From an uncultured Oscillospiraceae bacterium (GTDB taxonomy: Bacteria; Bacillota; Clostridia; Oscillospirales; Oscillospiraceae): 64,000 nucleotides of DNA. The notes under the pieces are model-generated. The model worked only from the letters and a program-made list of their open reading frames with translations. It searched no databases and had not been told where the DNA came from. Made by a program: the position numbers and the translations under genes. This document shows positions 52,451-61,508 of the stretch, one piece after another (position 1 is the stretch's first letter; each line of letters begins with the position of its first letter). Location of the stretch: positions 1-64,000 of the forward strand of contig CANQFV010000008.1 in assembly GCA_947599875.1 (NCBI GenBank), given 5' to 3'.

Positions 52451-53589
52451 TCGTCACCGCCGCCGGGGTGGCGCTTTTCGCGGCGCTGATGAATTTCTCC
52501 GCCATTTTGCGCTTCGCCGGGAGGATCGTCAACCTCCTCCTGCCGGTGATCATCGGCGGCATCCTGGCGCTGTTCCTCAGCGTCCCCATGAACGGCATCG
52601 AGAAGCGCCTGAAAAAGCTGCTGGCCAAGAGGAAAAAGCCCGTCCCGGACAAGCTGATCACCGCCGTAAGCTTCGCCATAACCCTGATCTGCGTGGTTTT
52701 TGTGCTGATCTTGGCCCTGACGCTGCTGATCCCGGAGCTGGTGAAATCCTTCCGGAGCCTGATCGACCAGCTGGAGGACTCCGTCCCCCGGTGGATCGCG
52801 TACCTGCGGGGGCTGGACATCGGCTGGCTGGAGGAGTGGTTCTCCGGCCTTAACTGGGACAAGATCATGGAGAGCGTCTCCGCCAGCATCGACACCATCG
52901 CCTCCAACGCCGTGGGGGCCGTCACCGCCACGGTCAATACCGTGACCGTGGCCTCCTTCTCCGTGATCATCGCCGCCTATATGGCCCTGGAGCGGAGGAT
53001 GCTCTGCCGCCACGCCAACAAGCTTGTCCGGGCGTATCTCAGGCCCTCCCTGGCAGACAGCATCCTGAACTTCTGCGGCCTGTTCCGCCAGACCTTTGCC
53101 AGCTTCCTCACCGGGCAGTGCGCCGAGGCGGTGATCCTGGGCCTGCTCATGACCCTGGCCTTCGCCGTCTTCCGCATCCCTTACGGCAGCCTTGTGGGCG
53201 TCGTCACGGCCCTGTGCGCCCTCATCCCCTATATCGGGGCGTTCATCTCCTGCTGCCTCAGCGTCTTTCTCGTCCTGCTCATCGACCCCATCCTGGCCAT
53301 CCGGTGCTTTGTGGTCTATATGGCCGTCCAGTTTGTGGAGAACCAGTTTATCTACCCCCGGGTGGTGGGCAGCTCCGTGGGCCTCCCGCCCCTCTACACC
53401 CTGATCGCCGCCATGATCGGCGGAAAGATGTTCGGTATCGTGGGCATCATCTTCTTCATTCCCCTGGCCGCCGTGATCATCGAGCTTGTGCGCCGCCACG
53501 CCGCCGGGCGCCTGACCCCCGAGCCAAAGCCCGCCGTCACGGAGGAATCCCCCGCGCCGGCCCCGGAGGAACCGGAGGACAATTCGTAA
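52423..53589 (+). CDS. AI-2E family transporter
   Basis: A 388-residue membrane protein with eight predicted helices: two at the start (VAGVALFAALMNF; LLLPVIIGGILALFLSVPM), an amphipathic middle region, then a cluster ending GSSVGLPPLYTLIAAMIGGKMFGIVGIIFFIPL, which carries the family signature. Relatives export small molecules or exchange Na+/H+. The GTG start at 52423 has AAAGGAG at 7 nt. It is the last gene of the operon and ends at the terminator at 53631. Confidence 0.88.
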   Translation: MERKTKQYLIVTAAGVALFAALMNFSAILRFAGRIVNLLLPVIIGGILALFLSVPMNGIEKRLKKLLAKRKKPVPDKLITAVSFAITLICVVFVLILALTLLIPELVKSFRSLIDQLEDSVPRWIAYLRGLDIGWLEEWFSGLNWDKIMESVSASIDTIASNAVGAVTATVNTVTVASFSVIIAAYMALERRMLCRHANKLVRAYLRPSLADSILNFCGLFRQTFASFLTGQCAEAVILGLLMTLAFAVFRIPYGSLVGVVTALCALIPYIGAFISCCLSVFLVLLIDPILAIRCFVVYMAVQFVENQFIYPRVVGSSVGLPPLYTLIAAMIGGKMFGIVGIIFFIPLAAVIIELVRRHAAGRLTPEPKPAVTEESPAPAPEEPEDNS

Positions 53590-53630
53590 GAAAAGCAGCC
53601 GACCAACGACCGGCTGACGGTTTCGGGTAC

Positions 53631-53673
53631 AAAAAGCTCTCTCTGATTTTTGCTGATCAGAGAGAGCTTTTTT
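53631..53673 (+). terminator. Strong terminator ending the 50.1-53.6 kb operon
   Basis: AAAAAGCTCTCTCTGAT/ATCAGAGAGAGCTTTTTT arms with an 8-nt loop; it is symmetric and may act in both directions. Confidence 0.9.
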
Positions 53674-53697
53674 ACTGCCTGCCTGGCCACATACAGG

Positions 53698-53722
53698 ATT
53701 ATACCCATACTAACGGTATAAT
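53698..53722. promoter_or_regulatory. Inverted repeat ATTATACC/GGTATAAT upstream of the XRE regulator
   Basis: Perfect 8-bp arms with a 9-nt loop, containing a TATAAT on the plus strand. It is a candidate operator for the downstream XRE protein. A second -10-like TATACT (53776-53781) with TTTAAG 17 bp upstream lies nearer the gene. Confidence 0.55.
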
Positions 53723-53814
53723 TATTTCCCTCTGAATTATACGAATGGTGTGTTTAAGAACAAGAAATAAGCTGGTATACTATGATCAAATACAGAATCC
53801 AGGGGGGATTTATC

Positions 53815-54888
53815 ATGAAAATAAATCTGGCCGATACCATCCGTGCGTTCCGAAAGGAGCGCTCGCTGACACAGCGGCAGTTGGCGGACGCGTTGGGCGT
53901 TACCGTTGGGGCAGTCTACAAATGGGAGGCGAACTTATCCGCGCCTGATTTGACGCTGCTCGTCGAACTTGCCGACTTGTTTGATACATCGGTGGATGTC
54001 CTGCTGGGCTATCAGGTGAAGAACAACAAACAGGCCGACACGGCCGCCCGGCTCAGGGAGTGCTTGCAAAACAGGGATACGGACGGACTTGCCGAGGCGG
54101 AAAAAGCGCTGCTGCGCTATCCAAACTGCTTTGATATCGTGTATCAAAGCGCAATGCTCTACTACCTTTTTGGGCTGATGAGCAGCGAGAAGCCGCGGCT
54201 TCGGCGTTCCATCGAACTGATGGAGCACGCAAGGCTTTTACTGGGGCAGAATACCGACCCGAAAATCAGCGAATTTTCCATCACATACGACATGGCCGGT
54301 GCGTATTCCGAGCTTGGCGAGGAGGAAAAGGCCCTGGAGCTGCTGAAAAGCAACAACCCGCGCGGCATCAACGACGACGTGATCGGGCAGTCTCTCGCGG
54401 TCTTCTGCAACCGCCCCGATGAGGCGGTGGAGGTTCTCTCCACGGCGCTTGTTTCCGTATCGGCCATGCTGATACGGATCGTGAGCGGCTTTTTGAACGT
54501 GTACTTCAAGCGGGACGACTATGCCTCCGGCGCTTCGATCCTCAAGCTGGCACTGGACTTTTTCGCGGGTCTGAAATTGGACGGAAAAAGCAATCTATTT
54601 GACAAGCCCTGTGCGAGTTTCCTGATTTTTCTCGCCCATGCGCAGCTGAAGCTGGGAAAACCAGACGATGCCCGCGCCGCCCTTCTGGCGGCTAAAAAGC
54701 TGGCGGAGGAATTTGACCGGGATCCCCACTATTCCGCTGACAGCCTGCGTTTTGTAAGCGCGGTAAAACAACAGACAGCCTTCGACAGCTTAGGCAGCAC
54801 CGCTGGGGAAACGGTCTCCAAAACGGTAAACTCTCTGGAGAACGAATCTCTCAGCCGGATGTGGGAGGAAATCCAAAATGAAGGATAA
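53815..54888 (+). CDS. XRE-family regulator with TPR-like C-terminal domain
   Basis: A 357-residue protein. Residues 1-60 form a helix-turn-helix of the XRE type (LADTIRAFRKERSLTQRQLADALGVTVGAVYKWE). The rest is all helical with TPR-like periodicity (YDMAGAYSELGEEEKALELL; FLIFLAHAQLKLGKPDDARAALL). This plan recalls peptide-sensing regulators of the Rgg/PlcR/AimR kind. The ATG follows AGGGGGG at 7 nt. It overlaps the ABC exporter gene by 11 bp, so the exporter is probably its target or partner. Confidence 0.82.
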   Translation: MKINLADTIRAFRKERSLTQRQLADALGVTVGAVYKWEANLSAPDLTLLVELADLFDTSVDVLLGYQVKNNKQADTAARLRECLQNRDTDGLAEAEKALLRYPNCFDIVYQSAMLYYLFGLMSSEKPRLRRSIELMEHARLLLGQNTDPKISEFSITYDMAGAYSELGEEEKALELLKSNNPRGINDDVIGQSLAVFCNRPDEAVEVLSTALVSVSAMLIRIVSGFLNVYFKRDDYASGASILKLALDFFAGLKLDGKSNLFDKPCASFLIFLAHAQLKLGKPDDARAALLAAKKLAEEFDRDPHYSADSLRFVSAVKQQTAFDSLGSTAGETVSKTVNSLENESLSRMWEEIQNEG

Positions 54889-56593
54889 GACACAGCGCCG
54901 AGAATATACTTCCACGTTTTTCAGAGGGAATAAACTGGCGTATTGCGCCATGCTCCTCACTTCCACCTTGTTCAGCGTGCTGAATCTGGCGGCAGCATGG
55001 CTCATTTCGCAGCTTGTCGATCATGTGTCTGGCGAGCCGGGCGCGTTGTCCCTCCGCGTGCTGGCTGTACTGACAGCCGGCATTATCCTCTTGATCATAC
55101 CGATCAAAGGACTTCAGTATTGGGCGCAGCCACAGTTTATGAAAAAAGCGCTGTCACAGTTCAAAAGCTTCGCGTTCCGAAAGCTGACACGGAAGAATAT
55201 CGCGTCCTTTCAGAGCGAGGCCACGAGTACATACATCTGCGCATTTTCAAACGATTTGACTTCCGTAGAGACAAACTATCTTGAAAAGCAGTATGTTCTT
55301 GTCTTTAATCTTGTCTGGGCGGCCGGCGCAGTGGTTCTGATGCTGCTGTACAGCCCGGTCCTCGCCGCCATTGCCATCGGCCTGTGCGCTCTGCCGTTCC
55401 TCGCCTCCATGCGGGAGGGGGCGCGTATGGAGAAGGTGGAGAGAGCTGTATCGGAGAAGAACGGCGAATTTACCGCATCGCTCAAGGACATCCTCAGCGG
55501 CTTCTCCGTAATAAAAAGCTTCCGTGCGGAGAGTGCCGCCGTCAGCCTCTTGGAGCAAGGCAGCTCAGCGGTGGAGACCGCCAAATGCCAGAAGCGGAGG
55601 ATCAGCGTTTTCCTCGGAATGATAGGCGGCGTTGCCAGCTTTTCCGCACAGATGGGGACATTTCTCGCCGGTGCGGTGCTGGCCTATCTGGGCTGGGGCA
55701 TTACGCCGGGTATCCTGTTTGTTTTTATGGATCTGACCGGTGCGGTGATAACGGTTGTCGGTCAAATGCCGGAGCTGTTGGCTTCAAGGCGGGCGGCGCT
55801 GGGCCTCGTTGACAAAATGGCGCGGACGTTAGAGTTAAACGTCCGCGACGAGGGAATCGACATCCCGAACTATCTGGAAACCGGCATTTCGGTACACGAT
55901 CTGTGCTTCGGCTATGAGCCGGACAATGAGATACTGCACGACATCAATATAGATTTTCAGGCGGGAAAGAGCTACGCCATTGTTGGCAATTCCGGCAGCG
56001 GGAAATCCACGCTTTTGAAGCTTCTAATGGCGTCGCGCCACGACTACAAGGGGGCGATATACTATGACAACACAGAGCTTATGGAGATCAGCAGTAAGTC
56101 GCTCTATGAGCTGGTTTCTATGGTCGAGCAGAATGTATTTGTGTTTGATGCCTCCATCCGAGACAACATTACCATGTTCCGGGACTTCCCGGCCGCCGAT
56201 GTGGACAGGGCAGTTGAGCTTTCGGGGCTGTCGCGGCTCATAAATGAGCGCGGCGGGGACTACCTGTGCGGCGAGAACGGCAGAAATATGTCCGGCGGCG
56301 AGAAGCAGCGCATCTCCATTGCCCGGAGCCTTTTGCAAAAATCGTCGGTTTTGCTCGCCGATGAAGTGACCGCGGCACTTGACGCCGAGACAGCCTATCA
56401 AGTGACTGGCGATATATTGAAATTAGATGGCATCACCCGCATCGTCGTGACGCACTCCTTGGTAGAATCGCTCCTGAAGCAGTATGACGGCATCCTTGTT
56501 CTAAAAGACGGCCATATCGTCGAATCCGGAATGTTTGAGGATCTGATGGACAAGAAAGGCTATTTCTATGCGCTTTATACAGTGGCGCAGTAA
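54878..56593 (+). CDS. ABC exporter, fused permease and ATPase (peptide-exporter-like)
   Basis: A 571-residue half-transporter: about six membrane helices in residues 15-290, then an ATPase with Walker A GNSGSGKSTLL, a Q-loop region MVEQNVFVF, signature MSGGEKQRISIA, Walker B VLLADEVTAALD and H-loop VTHSL. In Walker B the usual Glu follows Asp, and the D-loop reads TAALDAET. No N-terminal peptidase C39 domain is present. It is translationally coupled to the XRE-TPR regulator. GC content looks lower than in neighbouring genes, which suggests acquisition. Confidence 0.9.
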   Translation: MKDKTQRREYTSTFFRGNKLAYCAMLLTSTLFSVLNLAAAWLISQLVDHVSGEPGALSLRVLAVLTAGIILLIIPIKGLQYWAQPQFMKKALSQFKSFAFRKLTRKNIASFQSEATSTYICAFSNDLTSVETNYLEKQYVLVFNLVWAAGAVVLMLLYSPVLAAIAIGLCALPFLASMREGARMEKVERAVSEKNGEFTASLKDILSGFSVIKSFRAESAAVSLLEQGSSAVETAKCQKRRISVFLGMIGGVASFSAQMGTFLAGAVLAYLGWGITPGILFVFMDLTGAVITVVGQMPELLASRRAALGLVDKMARTLELNVRDEGIDIPNYLETGISVHDLCFGYEPDNEILHDINIDFQAGKSYAIVGNSGSGKSTLLKLLMASRHDYKGAIYYDNTELMEISSKSLYELVSMVEQNVFVFDASIRDNITMFRDFPAADVDRAVELSGLSRLINERGGDYLCGENGRNMSGGEKQRISIARSLLQKSSVLLADEVTAALDAETAYQVTGDILKLDGITRIVVTHSLVESLLKQYDGILVLKDGHIVESGMFEDLMDKKGYFYALYTVAQ

Positions 56594-56726
56594 AAGAAAT
56601 GATTTGAAAATCGCCTTGGCGGTGAAAGGCCGTTAGCAAAGGCGTTAGCAAATTTAGTAAATTATTCTTACAAATATTAGTGTGATTTAATTCAATACAA
56701 AGCGTCAAATCCCTTGAAAACAAAGG

Positions 56727-56760
56727 AAAAATCCCGAAACCCTTGTGGTTCCGGGATTTT
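56727..56760. terminator. Bidirectional terminator between the ABC exporter and ssrA
   Basis: AAAATCCCG-AAACCC/GGTTCCGGGATTTT with TTGT loop. On the plus strand TTTTCTTTT follows; on the minus strand TTTTTCC follows, ending the ssrA transcript. Confidence 0.85.
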
Positions 56761-56764
56761 CTTT

Positions 56765-57120
56765 TGGTGGAGGCGAGGGGAGTTGAACCCCTGTCCGAAA
56801 ACACATCCGCTTGAACTTCTCCGGGCGCAGGCGGTTATTCCGGCAGAGCCGATTCCCGCGCTAACAGGCAAGCCGTCACGCCTGAAAGGTTGGTAGCTTC
56901 ATGGTGCATGGCGTGCGCAAAGCTTTGCACGCTCACGTTCTCAACTCATCGACGCCCCATCCCCGGCCGTTGACCTCCGGGGTGGAACGGTCACTGCTTA
57001 AGCAGCGACAGGAACAGCGTAATCGTTGTTCTTTAATTTATAATTGCCCGTTTTAAGGATGTCAGGCCCATCCGCCCGCTATTCAGGTTTCCGCGTCCCC
57101 GTCGAAACCGGTACGCCCCC
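56765..57120 (-). ncRNA. ssrA: Transfer-messenger RNA (tmRNA)
   Basis: A 356-nt RNA for ribosome rescue. The 5' end GGGGGCGTACCGGTTTCGACGG is the tmRNA hallmark (split here: acceptor GGGGGCG pairs with CGCCTCC at the 3' end). The 3' end has the T arm GGGGTTCAACTCCCC and an encoded CCA (56765-56767). The tag frame ends with codons for NNDYAVPVAA followed by TAA. The codon preceding this in frame is AAG, so the resume codon is uncertain. smpB lies about 1.5 kb upstream on the same strand. Confidence 0.95.
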
Positions 57121-57335
57121 TCGTCGTCGCGAGAGCCGCTTTCCCTCGCCCCGTCCCCGACACCGAAGGCGTTGGGGTGGGCACAGGCGCGGACTTCGCT
57201 CCTCCTCGCCAAACGCGGCCCTTTTGGCGCCGGGGCCGCGTTTGACTTGTAAAGAGGGATCTTTCAAAGCGGCAGATCCGCCGCAAGAAATGGAGTTGAC
57301 TTTAAAATTATGCGTGAAATGTCATGCCGCCATGC

Positions 57336-58091
57336 TCAGGTCTTGGCCAGCTTCACAACGATGGTGCTGGGGAGAATCTTGGCCAGGAAGCGGTAGAGCT
57401 TGAAAAACGCCCTCGGTGTGTAGAAGGCCCGGTCGGCCTTGGCGGCGGCATAGCTCCCCGCGGCCACCTTTTTGGGGTCGCAGTAGGGGAGAGTCTTAAA
57501 CATCTTGGAGTTGCCGCGGATCTCGCCGATATCCAGAAACTCCGTGTCCATCGGGCCGGAGCAGACGGCGGTCACGGAGATGTTCCGCTCCCGAAGCTCC
57601 TCCCGCAGCCCCAGGGAGAAGCTGGAGACATACGCCTTTGTGGAGCTGTACACCGTCATCCTGGCGTTGGGGCAGAAGCTGGCGATGGAGCTTACGTTGA
57701 TGATCCGCCCCTCGCCCCGCATGTAGGGCAGGACGGTGTTTGTCACCAGGGTCAGAGCGCGGATGTTCAGGTCGGTCATCCGGGCCAGCAGCTTGGGGTC
57801 GGACTCCGCCACGTTGCCCAGATAGCCGCATCCGGCGCAGTTGACCAGCACGCGCACGTCCGGGGCCTCGTCCTTCAGCTTCCGGGACAGGCTCCCCAGA
57901 TCCGCCTCGTCGGTGAGATCCAGGGGCACGCACACGGCGGGGAGAGACAGCTGCCCGGCCAGCTCATCCAGCAGCGCCTTGCGCCGGGCCACAAGCCACA
58001 CGCACTCCACATCCGGGAAATTCTCCGCCAGCTGCAAGGAGAATTCCTTCCCCAGCCCGGAGGAGGCGCCGGTAACAATGGCGATCCTCAT
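57336..58091 (-). CDS. Short-chain dehydrogenase/reductase
   Basis: A 251-residue SDR oxidoreductase: cofactor motif TGASSGLGKEF at the start, NCAGCGYLG, the Ser in NVSSIAS and the catalytic Y-x3-K in YSSTKAY. The C-terminus is extended by a basic-hydrophobic tail. The ATG at 58091 is preferred (AAGG at 7 nt), two bases beyond the upstream stop; an ATGA-overlapping start at 58097 is possible. It follows smpB and cyclophilin genes. Substrate unknown. Confidence 0.88.
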   Translation of the reverse strand: MRIAIVTGASSGLGKEFSLQLAENFPDVECVWLVARRKALLDELAGQLSLPAVCVPLDLTDEADLGSLSRKLKDEAPDVRVLVNCAGCGYLGNVAESDPKLLARMTDLNIRALTLVTNTVLPYMRGEGRIINVSSIASFCPNARMTVYSSTKAYVSSFSLGLREELRERNISVTAVCSGPMDTEFLDIGEIRGNSKMFKTLPYCDPKKVAAGSYAAAKADRAFYTPRAFFKLYRFLAKILPSTIVVKLAKT

Positions 58092-58093
58092 GC

Positions 58094-58612
58094 TCATACC
58101 TTGGCGGGCTCGCCGTAGTCCACGCCGAAGGTGTCCACCGAGACGGACTTCATCACCTGGGGCTTACGGGGCTTATCGTTGTAATCCACGCGGACGGAGG
58201 CGATCTCGTCCACCACGTCCATGCCCTCCGTGACCTTGCCGAAGGCGGCGTACTGGCCGTCTAAGTGGGGGGAGTCGGCGTGGACGATGAAGAACTGGCT
58301 CCCGGCGGAGTCGGGCACGCTGGTGCGGGCCATGCTCAGGACGCCCCGCTCGTGCTTTATGGGGTTGGGAACGCCGTTGGCGTCAAACTCCCCCTTGATG
58401 CAGTAGCCGGGGCCGCCGGTGCCGCGCCCCTGGGGGCAGCCGCCCTGGATCATAAAGTCCCGGATCACCCGGTGGAAGATGAGGCCGTTATAGAAGCCCT
58501 TGTTGGCCAGAGAGATGAAATTTGCCACGGAGATGGGGGCGATGTCGGGGAAAAGCTCGGCCTTGATGACCTTGCCGTCCTCCATTTCGATTGTCGCAAT
58601 AGGGTTAGCCAT
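58094..58612 (-). CDS. Peptidyl-prolyl cis-trans isomerase, cyclophilin type
   Basis: A 172-residue cytoplasmic cyclophilin. [25 protein letters not shown] contains the catalytic Arg and FxMQGG-like core (here F-M-I-Q-G-G), and [23 protein letters not shown] the second signature. The usual active-site Trp is not apparent; the equivalent position reads His-Leu-Asp. No signal peptide. GAAAGGAAAAA precedes the ATG. It is 27 bp downstream of smpB. Confidence 0.92.
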   Translation of the reverse strand: MANPIATIEMEDGKVIKAELFPDIAPISVANFISLANKGFYNGLIFHRVIRDFMIQGGCPQGRGTGGPGYCIKGEFDANGVPNPIKHERGVLSMARTSVPDSAGSQFFIVHADSPHLDGQYAAFGKVTEGMDVVDEIASVRVDYNDKPRKPQVMKSVSVDTFGVDYGEPAKV

Positions 58613-58639
58613 AAGTATTTTTCCTTTCCTTTGTGGAAT

Positions 58640-59107
58640 TTATTTTGCACGTTCCTTCATCATGCGGTCGATCTCCCGATCCGCGTCGCGCCGCGCCTCG
58701 CTCTCCCGCTTGTCGTAGAGCTTCTTTCCACGGGCCAGGCCCAGCTCCACCTTCACCAGGGAGTCCTTGAGGTACAAAGACAGGGGAATGAGGGTCAGGC
58801 CGTCCTGCTGGATGCGGGCCTGGAGCTTGGCAATCTCCCGCCGGTGCATCAGCAGGCGCTTGGGGCGCATGGGGTCGCGGTTGAAGATGTTGCCCTTCTC
58901 GTAGGGGGAGATGTGCATCCCGTAGGCCAGAAGCTCCCCGTTTTTCACCGAGCAGAAGGAGTCCTTCAGGTTTACGTTCCCGGCCCGGACGGATTTCACC
59001 TCGGTGCCGAAAAGCTCGATCCCCGCCTCGTACTTCTCCTCGATAAAATAGTCGTGGTAGGCCTTTCTGTTTTGCGCCACAGGCTTAATACCCCTCTGCT
59101 TGGGCAC
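58640..59107 (-). CDS. smpB: SsrA-binding protein SmpB
   Basis: A 155-residue partner of tmRNA in trans-translation. It opens with [24 protein letters not shown] and has [41 protein letters not shown], and ends with the basic tail [26 protein letters not shown], all standard. It is in a three-gene run with the cyclophilin and SDR genes, and ssrA follows. Confidence 0.97.
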   Translation of the reverse strand: MPKQRGIKPVAQNRKAYHDYFIEEKYEAGIELFGTEVKSVRAGNVNLKDSFCSVKNGELLAYGMHISPYEKGNIFNRDPMRPKRLLMHRREIAKLQARIQQDGLTLIPLSLYLKDSLVKVELGLARGKKLYDKRESEARRDADREIDRMMKERAK

Positions 59108-59188
59108 GCCGTCACCCCCTCACGCGAAAACGCTGAGAGGATTATATCACAGGGAAAGGAAAAATAAAAGGGAAAAATCACATTTTTT

Positions 59189-59674
59189 CTACCGTTCAAG
59201 AAATGCCCGCCGCAGCACGGCCACGGCGTCGGCGTCACACACGGGAAGGGCGTGTTCCCGCAGGTGGGTCAGATACCAGGCGGGGACATCCAGGGGAGAG
59301 CCGAAATCCGCAAGGCGGGCAAGCGTCCGGCCCTCCTCCGGCCAGACGGCCAGGATCCACGCCCCGTCCAACCGGTAGAGGGAGGCGGCCACCGAGTCAC
59401 TCAGCGCCGCCACGGCCTCCAGAACCTGCTCAAAGTCCTGAAAACAGTAAAACTCCGGCTCCCCCGGGGACCGGCGGACGAAGATCAGTACCTCGTGGCG
59501 GCCGGGGTACAGCTCAAGGCTGACGGCGTCCGTGGACGTGTCGCCCAAGAGCGCGTCCACCAGCTGCCTGGCCTGCCCCACGGTGATGTTCTCCGGGTCG
59601 ATGTGCCGGAGCCGCAGCTCCGACTCGGGTATGTATACGGAATAGGCCCTGACGCCAATGGCCTGGATGTCCAT
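59189..59674 (-). CDS. Divergent MecA-like adaptor protein
   Basis: A 161-residue acidic protein. The last 100 residues (YCFQDFEQVLEAVAALS; ASLYRLDGAWILAVWP; LADFGSPLDVPAWYLTHLREHALPV) follow the layout of the MecA C-terminal domain that binds ClpC. The N-terminal part (MDIQAIGVRAYSVYIPESELRLRHIDPENITV in part) is a short version of the substrate-binding domain without the Tyr/Arg cluster of classical MecA. AAGGAGG precedes the ATG by 7 nt. The assignment is by pattern only. Confidence 0.55.
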   Translation of the reverse strand: MDIQAIGVRAYSVYIPESELRLRHIDPENITVGQARQLVDALLGDTSTDAVSLELYPGRHEVLIFVRRSPGEPEFYCFQDFEQVLEAVAALSDSVAASLYRLDGAWILAVWPEEGRTLARLADFGSPLDVPAWYLTHLREHALPVCDADAVAVLRRAFLER

Positions 59675-59704
59675 AAGATAGCCTCCTTCTGTGGCGGTGA
59701 GTCT

Positions 59705-59734
59705 ATTATACCCCCGAACGCCGCCGCCGGTAAA
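59705..59734 (-). promoter_or_regulatory. Promoter for the MecA-like gene
   Basis: On the minus strand, TTTACC (59729-59734), an 18-bp spacer and TATAAT (59705-59710). Confidence 0.55.
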
Positions 59735-59853
59735 GGATAAATGGTTGGAAGAGCTGGAACAGGTTTGCAAAGAAATTTTGCAAATAGGTATTTCCTTTTC
59801 GGCGGCAATATGGTACAATATCCTTTAATTCGCGAAAAGATGGAGGTTTCCAG

Positions 59854-60333
59854 ATGAAGGATATCTTAAAGCTCCTTGAGGAGGACAGCCGGTACACCCC
59901 CGCCCAGATCGCCGCTATGACGGGGAAGAACGAGGAATACGTCCGGGAGACGGTGAAGCGGTGCGAGGAGGAGCATATCATCAACGGCTATACGGCCCTG
60001 GTGGACTGGGACCGCACAAGCGAGGAGGCCGTCACGGCCTTTATAGAGGTGAAGATCACCCCCCAGCGGGACGACGGCTATGACCGGATCGCCCGCAGGA
60101 TCTACCAGTACGACGAGGTGGAGAGCCTGTACCTGATGTCCGGGAGCTTTGACTTCTCCGTTATCGTCTCCGGCAAGTCCCTGCGGGAGGTGAGCCGCTT
60201 TGTGGCCGAGAAGCTGGCACCCATCGAGGGCGTCACCGGCACGGCCACCCACTTTATTATGAAGCGCTACAAGGATAAGCACCGGGCCTTCATTGTGGAG
60301 CCTGAGCAGGAGGAGCGGACGCTGTTTGTATGA
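59854..60333 (+). CDS. Lrp/AsnC-family transcriptional regulator
   Basis: A 159-residue regulator: an N-terminal winged helix (ILKLLEEDSRYTPAQIAAMTGKNEEYVRETVKRCEEEHII in part) and a C-terminal RAM effector domain (AFIEVKITPQRDDGYDRIARRIYQYDEVESLYLMSGSFDF in part) that binds amino acids in this family. GGAGG precedes the ATG. It overlaps the aminotransferase gene by four bases, so it probably controls that gene in response to an amino acid. Confidence 0.9.
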   Translation: MKDILKLLEEDSRYTPAQIAAMTGKNEEYVRETVKRCEEEHIINGYTALVDWDRTSEEAVTAFIEVKITPQRDDGYDRIARRIYQYDEVESLYLMSGSFDFSVIVSGKSLREVSRFVAEKLAPIEGVTGTATHFIMKRYKDKHRAFIVEPEQEERTLFV

Positions 60334-61508
60334 TGGACTATGAGAAGATCCTGTCAAAGAACGTCCGGTCCCTCCAGCCCTCGGGCATCCGGAAGTTCTT
60401 TGACATTCTGGACACCATGAAGGACGCCATATCCCTGGGGATCGGCGAACCGGACTTTGTCACCCCCTGGCACATCCGGGAGGCGGGCATATACTCCCTG
60501 GAGCAGGGGTTCACCAAGTACACCTCAAACGCCGGCCTTATCCGGCTTCGGCGGGAGGTTTCCCTGTACCTGAACCGCAGATTTGACCTGAAATACCGGC
60601 CGGAGAGCCAGATCTTCATCACGGTGGGCGGCTCCGAGGCCATCGACCTGTGCATCCGCACCATGCTGGATCCCGGGGACGAGGTGATCATCCCCGTGCC
60701 CAGCTTTGTGTGCTACGGGCCGCTGGTGACAATGGCAGACGGCGTGCCCGTCTATGTGGAGACCAAGGCGGAGAATGAGTTCCGCCTGACGCCGGAGGAG
60801 CTGCGGGCGGTCATCACCCCCCGGACGAAGCTCCTTGTCCTGCCGTACCCCAATAACCCCACCGGCGGCATTATGGAGCGGGCCGATCTGGAGGCCCTGG
60901 CCGAAGTTCTGCGGGATACGGATATCACCGTTCTCTCCGACGAGATCTACGCCGAGCTTACATACGGACAGAAGCACGTCTCCCCGGCCAACCTGCCGGA
61001 GCTTTACGACAGGACCCTGGTTGTTAACGGCTTCTCCAAGAGCTACGCCATGACGGGCTGGCGGATGGGCTACGTCTGCGGCCCCGAGGCGGTGATCCGC
61101 CAGATGCTGAAGATCCACCAGTACGGCATCATGTCCGCCCCCACAACAAGCCAGTACGCGGCCGTGGAGGCCCTGCGCAGCGGTGACGGGGACATCGAGA
61201 TGATGCGAGACAGCTACGACAAGCGCCGCCGCCTGATGCTCAAGGGCCTGCGGGACATGGGGCTTTCCTGCTTTGAACCCAGGGGGGCCTTCTACATGTT
61301 CCCCCAAATCGGGGGCTTCGGCCTGACAAGCGAGGAGTTCTGCACCGAGTTTCTGCGGGAGGAGCGGGTGGCCATCATCCCCGGCTCCGCCTTCGGCCCG
61401 GGAGGGGAGGGCTACGCCCGGATCTGCTACGCCTCCTCCGTGGAGAACATCGAGACGGCCCTGTCGCGCCTGGGCGGCTTCCTTGACCGGCTCCGCGCAG
61501 GGAGATGA
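60330..61508 (+). CDS. Class I/II aminotransferase (aspartate/aromatic type)
   Basis: A 392-residue fold-type I PLP enzyme. Key sites: ISLGIGEPDF near 35, YTSNAGLIRLR, NPNNPTGG-like PYPNNPTGG near 168, SDEIYAELTY, and the PLP lysine in NGFSKSYAMTGWRMGY. The C-terminal Arg that binds substrate carboxylate lies in YARICYASS. Members of this group act on Asp, aromatic or other amino acids; the adjacent Lrp regulator does not settle which. It is coupled to ispE by an ATGA overlap. Confidence 0.9.
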   Translation: MMDYEKILSKNVRSLQPSGIRKFFDILDTMKDAISLGIGEPDFVTPWHIREAGIYSLEQGFTKYTSNAGLIRLRREVSLYLNRRFDLKYRPESQIFITVGGSEAIDLCIRTMLDPGDEVIIPVPSFVCYGPLVTMADGVPVYVETKAENEFRLTPEELRAVITPRTKLLVLPYPNNPTGGIMERADLEALAEVLRDTDITVLSDEIYAELTYGQKHVSPANLPELYDRTLVVNGFSKSYAMTGWRMGYVCGPEAVIRQMLKIHQYGIMSAPTTSQYAAVEALRSGDGDIEMMRDSYDKRRRLMLKGLRDMGLSCFEPRGAFYMFPQIGGFGLTSEEFCTEFLREERVAIIPGSAFGPGGEGYARICYASSVENIETALSRLGGFLDRLRAGR

